DNA of 64,000 nucleotides from Phallus indusiatus (lineage: Eukaryota > Basidiomycota > Agaricomycetes > Phallales > Phallaceae), in contig JAQFWX010000166.1 of assembly GCA_027605045.1 (NCBI GenBank), forward strand, positions 1 through 64,000. Direction: 5' to 3'. Made by a program: the position numbers and the translations under genes. Position 1 is the first letter of the stretch, and every line of letters starts with the position of its first letter. Below the pieces are notes generated by a model that was not told the origin of the DNA, did no database searches, and saw only the letters and a program-made list of their open reading frames with translations. This document shows positions 37,053-50,954 of the stretch, piece after piece.

Positions 37053-38606
37053 TCAGAGAGGTTCGACATTCGGGACAGGTCCCAGTGGGACAACGCGGCT
37101 CGGGTTTATCTGGCAGGAATGAGTTAGTGTCCATAGAAAGAATGATCTGTATTATACCATCGTGTGAGACCAATAATAATGCGTTTTGATGTGGTCGAAA
37201 TCAGTGGTAGATTTGAATGCATCGTCCTTCCAGTAAAGATTCTTAAGCCATCTATGATAACGGAAATGACACGATATGAGAATTCGACATCTCAAGAGAA
37301 GAAAACTTGGTTTGCTTACCTGTTTATGTTGGGGTAACCGCCACGGATGGTTCTAAAGTTGCATTTGAAGTGACCATGGTAAACGGGATCAAACCGAACC
37401 TGACAAAAATGTTATCAGGTTTCATGCCAAGGCCAAGAAGGATATAAATTACAATAGTCGTGTAAAAGCGGATGTCCGCCTCGGTAAGGCGATCACCAAT
37501 GAGATAATCCTTGCCTTGTAGAATGCTCTCAATCCGATCGAGAGATTCAAATAGAGGTTTAACAGCAGCTTCATAGGCTTCTTGGGTCGTCGCAAAGCCA
37601 GATTTATACACCCCGTCTGCACAATTAACATGAGAAAAAAAGAATCACAGTGCTAAGTGGAGAAGTAAACTTACTGTTAACGGTATCGTATATCCACGAG
37701 TTTATTTCGTCGATGTCTTTGGCAAGATCTGGAGGATAGAAGTTCAAAGCGACTTTGTCGGGATTGATCAAATCGTTGAATTCCGTGTTAAACATTCGTA
37801 TAATCTCGGAACTTTCGTTATTCACGATTGCGCTAGTCTTTTTGTCCCACAAAACAGGGACTGTAAATCTATGACGAGAGAGATATCGTTAATCACCTTG
37901 TATATGCGAGTTATTTGTGTTACAGAATCGCTCACCTTCCACTATATTCAGGTTCAAATTTGAGATAAAGATCTTTCACATGGTTGGAATTGTTAAAAGG
38001 ATCTGTAGTTGCTCCGGGGAATTCATCGGCGTTAGAGAATGGCCATCCGTCGGCGCCCATTCTTGGTGAAACCACACTAACGGCTGTTGATTAATTAGCA
38101 TTAATATATATAGAGTGCTTAAAAACGAAAAAAAAGACTTGCAGATCAAATCTTCCAATCCTTTAAGTTTGCGCACGATCAAGGTTCTGTGCGCCCATGC
38201 TAGATAGACGTTTAATGATCAAATCGATCATGGAACGTGAAAGGGTACGAACGACATGCTAGAGACACGTAGAGATGGTATCGGCCTAGACAAGTTATGT
38301 GAATCAGTATGGCGAAACTTGCAAAAGAAGGAAAAAGAAAGTTCTACGCTACATACCTGCTTCGGGAGGATATTGACCGCCTTTCTGAATGCTGTTTCTG
38401 AAGGAAGCAGCGGCACGTTTGAACGCTCCGTCCTTGCCAGTCGGATTTCCTTTACTGATATCAGATTGTAAGGATGTATCTCGGACCATTTGTTGTGAAC
38501 TTGTTGAAGAAAATAATGCCAAAGGCTGCTGCTGGAGTTGAAGGAGTTCTCGTGCGGTTGGTGGAGATGTCGCAGATGGGAATAGAAGTGACCCGCGTTG
38601 CGTCAC
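37053..38606 (-). CDS. Omega/Ecm4-type glutathione transferase (glutathionyl-hydroquinone reductase-like)
   Basis: The catalytic motif CPWAHRTLIVRKL has an active-site cysteine, which marks the Ecm4/Gto subgroup that reduces glutathionyl-(hydro)quinones instead of conjugating. Further motifs are GRYHLYVSLA, VSPRMGADGWPFS, FTVPVLWDKKTSAIVNNESS (GSH-binding), GDRLTEADIRFYTTIVRFD and HIKTHYYWSHT, which are all family-typical. It ends VPLGPVPNVEPL. Nine exons. The intron at 38084-38142 begins gcaagt (GC-AG). Two starts are possible: 38606, adding a 39-residue Ser/Gln-rich leader that might be an import signal, or MVRDTSLQSD at 38489, which matches the usual cytosolic form. Such enzymes are numerous in wood-decay fungi. 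Confidence 0.9.
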
Positions 38607-39084
38607 TCTCTCACAAGACCTTACATGATAGAAACGGTGGTGTCTTACAAACCCAGGGCGAGATGTCGCAATCGATTTCTAAGAAATATTCCAGAAGTTA
38701 ATAACAATCCGTTTTTTGACTGGTCAAATGTTCCTGACTTACGGTTTGTTTCAAAAGCTTCATGCTAATCGCCATCCTGGACGTATACTTTTTCCGAATC
38801 GAATGCTATGGCAAGACGCGTGAAAAAGAGAAGGCGCGAGATAACTTGAAAGTTTACCCACATCACTAGATCCCTTGAGAATGACAAATTGAAAATTTTT
38901 GGTGTTAAGCAAAGAAAAGCGACAACTCGACGCATCATCGTTGTTTACAAATAATTTTCAATTGGAATTAGAAAACACGGAAGAGAGCGGCACACACTGC
39001 ACGGACGTGCGGAGTTTAAAACCCACATACTTGCCGGTCAAAAAATCTGGCAAAGTACGCAACACTTCCGCTTGTGCTTTTACG

Positions 39085-40252
39085 ATGTCCTCCCTTGCTA
39101 TTCGCTCTTTTTCCAATTGCACAAGAAACATCTTGAACTGCTCTGGTCGCTCGACATTCCGAACCTTTTCTTCTGTTCCGCGGAGAGCGTTGCGTCCAGT
39201 CGTTTGGAATGCGGTAGCAGCCCGTTCATTTTCAGCAAGTGCTACTGTGAAAAGCGGTTCCGGCGCAAGTTAGGAGCCCCGTTTTTTGCTTGAAAGAAGT
39301 TGTCGATGCTTATTATTCTATTTTACTTTAAAGCCGACTTGCGACTTGCGCAAAAGCTCCAAGAGGAGATTCAATATGAACAGGAAAATACCGCCAAAGA
39401 ACAGGATCCTCCGGAATTTTTGGCTTCATTCCTGGCTGAGAAAGTTTGGAAGGTATTAAAATATTGTTTTATAACCCAAAGGAGTTTTCTAATTTATATC
39501 TGTTAGATAGAAACTGCGCCGGGAAGTGATGAAGTTGCGCTAACGCGTAATTTCGGCAAAGAAAAGTGAGCATTCCGCTTTTGGACTACTGGCACTTGGA
39601 TTTATTTCCGGTCTTTAGAATCAAAGTCATGTTCACTATCGCGGATTTGGATGCCATAACGGAAGACCAATTCCTTCCTGAAGAGAATGAAGATGGCAAT
39701 GAAGGAGAAGCAGAGGAGGACGTTTCACCTTCTCAACCTATCCGGGTTTCTATCACAATCACAAAGGCAAGTGTTTATAACCGAACATCATCGCGAACCT
39801 TCTGAACTCGAATGCAGGATGGTTCCGAGGGTGCTCTCAGTCTAGATGCAACTTGCCAAGATGGCGTGTTTGTTACAGAAAATGTTGCATATTACTCGGA
39901 CCCGAAACTTGCTTGCGAATTGACCGCAGAAGCCGACTGGAAACGTCGAGGAATGTACATGGGTCCTCAGGTAATTACACTTCACCCTGCACGATCATGA
40001 ATGCACGTTTTTCTTACATTACATCTGCCCTGAAGTTCGACCATCTAGATGTCGCCGTTCAAGACGAATTTGAAGGTTATCTGAGAGAACGTGGTATCTC
40101 CGAGGGACTTGCGTTGTTCATACCAGAATATGCAGAACATAAAGAACAAAAGGTAAAGCATTCAGGTCTGTCTTGTAATTTCGCCCACTAAGTATATTCT
40201 TCAGGAATATGTAACATGGTTACAAAACGTCAAAAACTTCATTGAAGCATGA
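39085..40252 (+). CDS. MAM33: Mitochondrial matrix acidic protein Mam33 (p32/gC1qR family)
   Basis: Trimeric, acidic matrix protein involved in mitochondrial ribosome assembly and translation. The start MSSLAIRSFSNCTRNIL opens an Arg/Ser-rich import sequence up to ARSFSASATVKSGSGA. The mature part begins LRLAQKLQEEIQYEQEN, followed by an acidic loop (PEENEDGNEGEAEEDVS), beta strands (IRVSITITK, GVFVTENVAYYSD) and the C-terminal helices (FDHLDVAVQDEFEGYLRERG, TWLQNVKNFIEA) that are highly typical of the family. Six introns. The one at 39767-39817 begins gcaagt (GC-AG). About 280 residues. The upstream in-frame ATG at 38899 is rejected because it would bury the import signal. Confidence 0.93.
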
Positions 40253-40825
40253 AGGTAACGATGATTCAAAAAAGAGTGGTTTACACTCTGATGATTGACT
40301 GTACTATATTCTGTTTGACCCCCTCAAATATATAATACATGCACATCCCTACTCTATCGGCATTTCACCGACCTTTTATTACCTATTTAGCCTTTATTGG
40401 AAGTAAGGACCGTTACTCATGTTGCGGAAGTTCCGTTTGGCCTAGCCCCGGTTCTGCAATCTCGGCCAAAGCAGTCCGGTACGACGAAGATAAAGAAAAT
40501 TTTCACAACTACCGTGCTAAACACGTTTTCATTCAGGCACATGCTAATATTATGCTTGTTTTCTTCGCGAAGCAACGACTAACAACAACAAAACGAAGAT
40601 CGCCGACCGGGTAAACTAATATGGTGTTTGGGTGAGACAATGAAGCAACGGCGATATCTAATCACGGAGGCAAATTCTTTTGGAAAGATAGATCTTGCCC
40701 CCGGAAACTGAAAAACAAAAACACGTGAAAGATGACCAACATATGATATATATACCCTGGCAAGCTTTTTGGACGATTTATGTTTTTGTTTCACTAGTTA
40801 CTTCCTTCATACAAGAACGAAGACG

Positions 40826-42300
40826 ATGTCTGAATACACCTCCATCGCGCGTGTAACTCATATTCCGTTTGTCGAGACCGGAATTGCAACCGTTCATTCG
40901 ACTCTTTCCTCGACACCTATCCTTCGCACTCCGTATGCACTATCTCTGTCTGTAAGCAGCAAACTCGCACCGTTGGTCCATTCGGTCTGTGCACACTATC
41001 CTCTGGCGCCGCTCATTCACGTTGGGGACAAGGCCGCGAACAAAACTCTGGACATCGCTCAGGGAACATGGCCGTATCCCTTCCAGACCAATCCCGAACA
41101 GATGTGGAAAGACGTTCAGTCTGCTGCTAAGAACGTAGACCAAGTGAGTATTTGATTACCCCTAACTTGATATCTAGTCTCTAATCACCGGTCTTGGATA
41201 TTTAAAGAAATTTGCGCCGATCGTGGACACGTTCTCTACCATGGTCACCAAAATTTCTGGCAACAACGTCGAAGCTGGCAAAACCAAGGACAATACATAC
41301 CAATTCCAATTCCAACGCGCTTATACTCTCTTGCAAGCCATCAAAGATGATCTTGTCCGTTCCACCGAAGAGCAAGCAACCATCATGTAAAAATTTACTT
41401 ACGGATCAATGGTATTACCTTGCCACTCACGGTTTTGTCCTATAGAAAGAACATACATGCCGTTTTAACACGTGCGACGGAGAAAAGCGGTATAATAATC
41501 GAAGCAATTCTGTCCCGTAGTGAAGACGCTGCTGTCAAAACTCATGAACTCGGACGTTCCGTTCTTGCCGAATTGGAAAGACTCCCCGTAAGTTCATTAA
41601 TAAATCTTCATATTCCACAACTGCAGATCTGATGGGTTCCCACGTAGCCCCTTCTGGCTGCTTTGAGCTCTAGTACTTCCATAAATCTCAGGGACACGAT
41701 TAATTCATTACGCACCACACTATATGCGGACGAACCATGGACTCAAAAGTTACCCAAGGTCAAGAACACCCTTCAAGACGGTATCAAAGACGTCATTGAA
41801 GATGTTTTCACCGCTGTAAGTTTTATTTTCCTCTTTCATTGCATGATTCGACATGACTAAATCACCTCTCGCAGGTCCATGAAGTAATCGAAGATATTCG
41901 TACCCCCAGTACCACCACCTCTCCTGTTACATCACGCCACGAAGAGGAACCAGCCGAAGAAGCAGACAAACCCGAGAAAAAGCCTAAAACTAAAAACACT
42001 CGAATTGTGACGAATATCAAAACAGGTGGAACTACTCTAAACATGTCAGAAGACACTAGTTCGTAAAGTCTTTTGAAAAGTGGATGTATAATTTCTTATG
42101 AGCTCTGAATTTTAACAACCCCTCCTTGATAGATTTGTCCGCTAAAACGCGTGTTGAGTCTGTTAAGCGTTCTGATTCTAAAGAGAGTACCCTTGGGAAA
42201 AAAGATTCCAAAAAGAAAAAACGTCAGGAGTCGGATCAGCCACCTTTTGAAAATGAAAATATTGCTGTAGTTGGCGGACCTCTCACTAAGCCTCGCTAAC
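40826..42300 (+). CDS. Perilipin-like lipid-droplet protein (Mpl1/Cap20-type)
   Basis: Probable fungal perilipin coating lipid droplets. Six exons give about 380 residues starting MSEYTSIARVTHIPFVETGI. The N-terminal half has perilipin-type spacing of ILRTPYALSLSVSSKLAPLV, VGDKAANKTLDIAQGTWPYP and FQTNPEQMWKDVQSA. The middle is a series of amphipathic 11-mer-like helices (VLTRATEKSGIIIEAILSRS). The C-terminus is Lys/Glu-rich and disordered (HEEEPAEEADKPEKKPK), ending GGPLTKPR. The last intron donor (gttcgt) is chosen so that the frame continues past a stop at 42064. A CACGTG site lies about 100 bp upstream of the ATG. The family match is by pattern only. Confidence 0.65.
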
Positions 42301-42435
42301 GTGCCTGTATTTATGGTTTCTTTGCACTTCTGCTATATAGAGAACATAGACTAATTCACCGCGATTGAATTATACTGTACAATACAGATACGTCTAGAAA
42401 AATAAGTAACAGTGAAAACCTTTGAGAAAGTGCTG

Positions 42436-45400
42436 CTATCGCGCATTGTTTTCTGTACTTTGGTTTTGTGGGGTTGTTATCGTATCCTGATGCCGTTCAA
42501 TCTTTTCAGCCTCGGAAGAAGTGACCGCATCAATAACTATAATTTTCTTTTCCGCCGAAACGTCATCATCGACTTCATTTCCGGTGGTGGATAGCTTTGG
42601 TTCTTGTCCGGGGATAGGCTCTTCGATAACAGCACCCTGATCAAGGAATATCGAATAAGCATTTTCTTGTACCTTTGAAAAAAAGGAGGGGGGTGGTTAG
42701 AGCGCGTTCTAAACATGGGCGAGAACACTTTAGGTACCTCAAGATTTTGATTCAAACAGATGGCTTTCAAAATTTGTCCTTCGAACTTTTCATGCACGTT
42801 TTGTCGTATGGAACGTGCGAGGAACGAAGACAGTGCCGTAACGGTCCAAGATGAAGGAATTGGAGCAAGAATCTAGTAGAAAATAATAAGATCGGATATA
42901 TATAGAAATGCGGAAAACCTTTGTGGCTTACATCAAGCACGTCCAACTTTCCACCTTGCGCGTTCAGTAGCCGCATAGTATGAGCTTCCGTGGCCGATCT
43001 ATAAACACGATGGGAATGAATAAGACTGATCCCAACAAGCAATATATAATCTTACCCTCCATCCATATAAACCTGTAACAAAATCCCCAAAAGTTTTTTC
43101 CGCATCTCGGCTGTCGCACTTTCCGGCGCCGTGTCAAGCGGCGAACTCCATCCTTTGCCTCCAAAGCCAAGATTCATAACCAAAGCAGCCCATGGTTGCA
43201 GCTGTAGCTTTTCTCCAAGAAATTGCGCAAGTTTCGGTGAAATGGGAGATCCGCCTAATGCGCAATAGGCGTCTGCTGATGTTGTATCTCGTAAAGTGTG
43301 GACAAGGAATTGAAGAGCTTCGTTGTGTCGGGAAAGCTGAAAGGTTATGAGTCTCAATTACGGTAAAGTGTATTCTGGTTATAAAAGGGCATACCTTGCC
43401 ATCCAGGATTGCAATTTCGAAGGCGAGGATGGTTTCTTGGGGTTTCAATTTATCTCGTAATAACTCGGGATCGTATCGATTGGATCCTTGGAGAAACAAA
43501 GCGGTACGACACCGCAATCGTATTTGTTCTTGAATGGTCGATGGAGTGTCATTAATAGAGGCCAGATGACTTAAGAAGGGTATATTCGTATTCTGAATGG
43601 AGTATTCAAGAGCTATTATCGACGGATAGAACTATGAGAAATTTATTTGTCAAAAGGATGAAGTTGAACGAACCGGAATCTTGGAAGAAATCATAGACTT
43701 CTTCGTTTTCCAAGGCAGAGATCAACCGGTCGACGCAAGAATTAGCCAGTTGAGAGTGTAAACCAGCGTCCTGTATGAGAGGTAAGAACGATATTTTTCA
43801 AATGAATATCCCACGTACAGTGCTATTTCGAGTCAAAACAAGATGTTCCAAGAACCGCTGTGCGACTTCGGGATTGATCGCTTCTAGCTGCGAAAGAAGG
43901 CTTGCCTCATCTGGTGCTGATGATGGTCTGTCTTCTGCATCCATTAGAAGCTATATCCCCAGATTTAGTAAAGAAGCTCCGAAAAAAGGAAATCTTAAGC
44001 AGATGCTAACCTTCAGTCCTGCTTCAGGAACTCGTTCGACAAGCCACAGAGCCCATTTTTGGACCAACTCCCAATCTTTGCATTCTGACAGAAAGCTTAT
44101 CATTTTCCCAAGAGGATTCTCAATGTCCTCTTCAGTCCATTGACCATCCGCAACCCTAGACAGCCATACTTCTCAGTAAAACGGAAACGAACATACTTAA
44201 AGATAAATACATACTTGGACCAGATATTCAAAACCTTGGCGTGATCACCCCGCTTTTGACAAAGCTTCAGCAACGCATTGTATTGACCCATGCGGATCAA
44301 TGTATCTTCCACTTCAGGAAGAACAATATCCTCCTCAGCAGAATCTACAAGAGCGTACAACTCCTGCGTCTCTTCTTTCTCCGCAAAAAGTTTCGCTTGT
44401 ATTGTATCAATGATCTAATAAACAACCCATTAGTTATTCTCAAACAATCAAATTAAAACGTCGCTACAAACCTGGCTCATCTCCTTTGACAAAGGTTCAC
44501 GACTATAAGTCGCTTTATTTTTCCATTTCCGTAGATAGTCTGTTAGCATATCACGCGCAGCGACAGCCAAAAGCCGGCGAAGCTCCGAAGTAGGTGGCGC
44601 AGAGCGCGTGTTAGGCTTTAAATGTGGGGTATAATTTTTAACTAGATTCGTGACGACTGCAAGTCAGTGCATTCCTCCCGATGAAAAAGAGAATTACGAG
44701 GAAGAGTGAAATGTGATCAATGAAATTGAAACAACAGATATTGTGTTTGACAAAAAAAAGAGAGACCATAAGAAAGAAAGAAAGAGAGAAATGGCTTACT
44801 TATTGTCTCTATCGATCCCAATGAGCGGACTTGTTGGAGTAAGCCGGAAAACACGTAAAGCGATGATTGGGATGATAACAGAGTCCCTCGAAGTGAAGGA
44901 AATAGTCGGACAAGGAGACGTGGATCAACACTTCCTCTAAAGAGATGTATCCCCGCTTCTTCAAAGATTGTCTCCGAGAGACATTTATAGCCCAGTCTCT
45001 GATAGACATACAAGATTTCATCACTCTGAAATATACCGAATTAGCTCAAGACAAAATTTTAAATCCACAACTTCATACCAAAAGCTCAATGTCTGACGCC
45101 AGTACACCAGATCGTCTTTTCAACTCGTCCACTTTCTTTTGTTGCTCCTGAGCAAGCATGACGACCTCTTTGAGCTTATGCGCTGCAAGTAACGCATCAA
45201 ATTGCTGGAGGAACGTTGATTTGGTTAATGCATAAACTCCATCTTCGCCTACTGCAAGAGTAATCGAGTTGGCAGGTAACTTTCGATTCCTTTTCTTCGA
45301 ATGCTGTGTATTTGGTCGCTGGTTAGACGAGTTCAACTCTTGAGGTGGATTATCTCCAGTTTTCGCGATATTACCCGCCCAAGACCGTTTTGCTTCTTCT

Positions 45401-46771
45401 TCCTCTATCTCGGTGCTATTGGGGAAGTCCGGTTCAGAGAAATTGAATTCAACTAACTCGAGAGCCGCAGTTTCTGTACTTGAAGGCACAGTGTATGGGC
45501 CGGTGCATTTTTCTAATAGGTGAAAATTGAAATCTCGAGAAGGGGGTATCGTCTGACAGAGCGTTTGAGTCTCCACATCATATACTTCGATATTTCCACT
45601 TGGAAGAAGAGCGGTGACATAAGGGAAGTCGCAAGCTTGATTTAGAAAGTTTAATACGATTATATATCAGACTCTTTGAAGGTAAAAAGCTTACTGATAT
45701 GGACTGGATGTTCACTTGTTGTCAACGTTCCACGGACAGGATCCGCGCCTCGAATGAAGACACCCAAGCTACCTGTTACACTGCGCGACATTATCAGAAA
45801 CTCGTTCTCCGATATTACCGCAATGGCAGGATTAACCTGAGCATCACTTTCTATTTGTGATACTGGTAGAAGGGGAATGGACGTGCTAGTTTCGAAGTCT
45901 ACAACTTGATAGGTGTCTCGAGTTGAAAGGCAGATATATGACCCAGAAAGACGAGCAAGGATAGCACCGTGAGGAAATTGGATCTCCTACAATGTTCTGT
46001 CGCATGAGTGTGATCTGAGAGACGGAATAAGTTCAAAAAAACGCTGACCTTGCGAAACTGAAGCTTTCGTGAACCAACGCTGTACAAATTGATAGCATTC
46101 CTTTTCAGAATGCACAAACGAGCTTCCTGGGGACGGGGGCGTCGATCCGGGGTTTGTCGACGTTGCGTCTCATCAACCGAGAATGTGACGACATGACGAA
46201 TGGGATTGATTTCAGTGGATGATTCGAGATTTGGGAAGGAAAGGAAATGAACTTGATTATCTGTTTGGGGAAGACAATTAGATACTCGTCAAGAATCAAA
46301 CTGAGACGAGGAAGTTGATACCGGAGAGAACGAGGACTTGCTCGACGTTTGCAGCAATATATATCTGCTCGATAGGCTTAGAAGTCGGTAAGGATTGATG
46401 TGTCAGCAGCTGATAGCTTTCTAGCTTCAAACAGAGCATAAGTAAAGCCTGAAAACTGGTTCTAATGTCAGGACCGTACCGAGTCTCCAAGACTATCAAT
46501 GAACGCATATCTCAGAAGAGAGCCATTCGAGCAACCAATGTATAGTTCATTGCCTAAAGACAAATTAAATAAATACAACTCCAAGAATTGTCCACAAAAT
46601 ATATACCAAAAGCTTGGGCGCATTGCACTCGAACTGAATTCTTTCGTGTTATTTTGAGCTCGTCGATTTACGGGGTGAGAGTAACGTACCTTGGGCGTTG
46701 TTTAGAAGGTCTCTGACATTAGATACAAGGTGTTGCAGATGATAGGGAGGTATAAATGGCTGCGCTGACAT
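42436..46771 (-). CDS. Vps3/Vps39-family vacuolar tethering protein (TGFBRAP1-like)
   Basis: Large subunit of the CORVET or HOPS endosome/vacuole tethering complex. It starts MSAQPFIPPYHLQHLVSNVR. The N-terminal CNH/beta-propeller domain includes ELYIGCSNGSLLRYAFI, VNPAIAVISENEFLIMSRS, GSLGVFIRGADPVRGTL and FPYVTALLPSGNIEVYDVE. A polar insert (45.2-45.5 kb) precedes ALTKSTFLQQFDALLAAHKL, then a long alpha-solenoid (LLKLCQKRGDHAKVLNIWSK, ALQFLVHTLRDTTSADAYCA). The C-terminus carries the Vps39-type zinc-less end (IRQNVHEKFEGQILKAICLN) and an acidic tail ending ENNAR. Fifteen or so introns, around 1,100-1,200 residues. The propeller spacing favours Vps3 (CORVET) over Vps39, but I cannot settle it. 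Confidence 0.8.
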
Positions 46772-48499
<1,728 letters not shown>

Positions 48500-50071
48500 T
48501 AGTTAGTGATTGGTGGTAACATTGGCTTCATACAAGCGTGTGGTTTCATTTGACCACTGCTTTTCTTGTCGTTGTTTGTTCCTATGTGTAGCCTATTTAG
48601 TGTCGTTTTCCCTTCATTAAGTACATCGGCATCTCATTCGTGTGTTCCATCTTCTCGTGCATATTAAATTCTGTTGTTCCATGTCTCTCTGTCTATCTTG
48701 GGTATCTATGAGACAAACTGAAAAAAAAAAGGAATTATCATAGCTATCGCATACGGGCACGCGAGAAACTACAGAGTCTGAGTCACTTTGACATGACATA
48801 TAGGAGTGGTTCGGGCCGGCTCGGCGACTTGTCGTTTCATTCTCTTGCATGTTGCAAGGGCTCTACTTGTATGGCTTGTGCGTTGGCGGCGGATGTCATT
48901 CCGTTTTTTTGTGTATCCCTTCTCGTTTTTCTTCCTTTCTTTGTTTGACCTTGCTTTGTTCCCTTGCACGAAATGCTAGGGTTACTTCCATTTGCTATTT
49001 ATTACTATTTGTATCTATTGTCTTTCTTATTTGTTGCTCATGTAACACCCTTCATTCTCGTCTATTTGAAATCTTTTATTTCGAAAACGCCCTGCACTGT
49101 GAACAGCTATTAGCTCTCCATAACGTTTTGGGGTGATGCAGTGACGCGGTGACGATTCTTCGGCGCTTCCATATACTCCTGCCCTCACCTGTGCACGCCG
49201 AGACCGCTCAGAACACGAGAAGACGTCCAGTTACTCCAGTAGAACACAAACATGAGGACAGCTAGATAGGCAGCTAGCGTACTCTCTCCTGCTATGTATA
49301 TTTGTATGTCCAGCTGCGCGCTTTCTCCCTGCCCAGTTCGCATCATCGACTCTTGCCAAAGCTGAGGCTTAGAAATGTGTCTTTCCTTCATCTCACCTTC
49401 AGTCTCGTCACTTGATATTCTACGCTTCGCGTATTTTCTGGTTAAGGTTTCTCATAAATCGGCTTGGAAGCCTTTAAACAGAGAAGTTTGTCTGTAAGAG
49501 ATGTTTATCTCTAATATGACTTCGTCTATCGGGACCAAACAGGCACTGGAATAACTACTAGTATCAAAACCCTTGAATAAATCTTGAAGTCTGTGAACCT
49601 TGAGAATCAATTATATCTTTCTCTTACCAAAAAGAACCTATGAGAAAGTTATTTATCAAGATTTTAGCTACAAAGAGTTCGCGGCAACCTCAGCCGCTCC
49701 TTCGTGCTCCCAGCGAATCTGAGATTGATGCGTTGAATATTTAATTAAATCTGAAAGTATTTCATAAAGTTAGTAGCGTAATATCCCCGCACAAGCATGA
49801 AAAATAGTATAAATGCCACCATGTACAATGACCATTCTTGAGTCGTCGACTCGATCTAACGTCTTACTACCTCCACTGCAGCTATGTCCAGCAAAGTTCG
49901 CATTTCTGACATTACCCCACTCCCACCATCTTTACCAGAGCGTATGAAAAACATGCAAACCGATGTTATCGAATATGTTTAAAGTTCGAGAAGATACTAG
50001 TCAACGAACGTTAACGGGTCTCTCGCCCAGAATTTAATGCACTGCCAGCTGGTCGGCAGGCTATTTCATTA
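48500..50071. other. Gene-poor region
   Basis: About 1.6 kb after the Ubc4 gene with T/C-rich sequence and no recognisable gene, apart from a 32-codon ORF at 49884 listed separately. Confidence 0.5.
49884..49982 (+). CDS. Very small ORF behind a TATA-like box
   Basis: 32 codons starting MSSKVRISDITPLPPSLPER and ending DVIEYV. A TATAAAT-like element lies about 75 bp upstream (around 49808) and a pyrimidine stretch with gcag just before the ATG, so it looks like a transcription unit. It may be the first exon of an unrecognised gene or a short peptide gene. No signal peptide or known motif. Confidence 0.25.
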   Translation: MSSKVRISDITPLPPSLPERMKNMQTDVIEYV

Positions 50072-50604
50072 TTACCATTCTCCCTCGCAAACTGCTTTGG
50101 ATAATATGATAGATGACATTCGTTTGTGCCAATAATATATCAATGGGTTTTACAACTTACTTACCATTTGCCACTGTAGTCCGAACCAGGGCCCGTGCAG
50201 ACGTTCGAATTCTTTACGCTACTCGCCTGGGACACACCCATCACGATCACGAGAGTCATTTGAAAACATCAGAAGAACAATATTCGATCTAGCACTTTCT
50301 TCAAACAGAGGGGGAAACATTCGTCGGAATGTAAAGTCTCCAGTTTAAACATTATGACAATAGGTTCTAATTACATTCAATGATAGACCTTACGAAGGGA
50401 CGACCACAAGTGTGTCGTCACGGGCGAACCTGACGCCACTTCCATAATATCGAATGTGGTATTTCGGAAGCCTTCAGGCGAAAAACAACACAAGTCGAAT
50501 GTGCCCATATTATTCCGGTCACGCTGGCAGTCAACAATTCCGAAAGTGGGAGCCGGGAAGACAGGTATAGTAGCAAGCGTTCCTCTCCATTTTGTGATCT
50601 CCAC
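50072..50604 (-). CDS. Unrecognised small multi-exon gene or relic
   Basis: From ATG at 50604 (MEITKWRGTLATIPVFPAPT) an open frame reaches LWSSL at a strong gtaagg donor, then joins SARSNIVLLMFSNDSRDRDG. From there two readings exist. One uses a GC-AG intron at 50174-50226 and a 9-nt exon, ending CEGEW. The other keeps reading through a TAG into RLHGPWFGLQWQ. The second would mean a pseudogene. No family is recognised. Protein-like composition and good splice sites support a gene or a recent relic. Confidence 0.35.
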
Positions 50605-50954
50605 TTATTAATAAGTAATAAATTCTCTCAGAGAATGCAGATGTAAATAGTCGGGACCGTAATGAGTGCTTAGTTCCCGAATCTACAAACACAGCTCAGG
50701 TTGAGAATCGTCATGTGGGTCTTCATCGTGTTAGTCTGAAGGTTGTTCTTTCGACTGACTTCTGAGCATCCCTCCTTGGTTTTTATTCTTGTGCAGCGTG
50801 TATCAATGAGATAGTATACAATGTCGTAATTGGGGTATTGCGGTTCAGTGCTCTTTTTTGTCTCTGCGCGGGTGGATAGACCTTTTTCTTCATAATATCA
50901 TTCAACAAAGAAGCAGTGAATTCAAATATATCATCATGGTAGACTCTAAGCATA

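Noticed and set aside
38899..39084. Upstream in-frame extension of the Mam33 reading frame
   Set aside because: The extra 62 residues look random, and the mitochondrial import sequence begins at the downstream ATG.
48500..50071. Possible transposon in the gene-poor region
   Set aside because: No terminal repeats, target-site duplication or transposase-like frames are visible.
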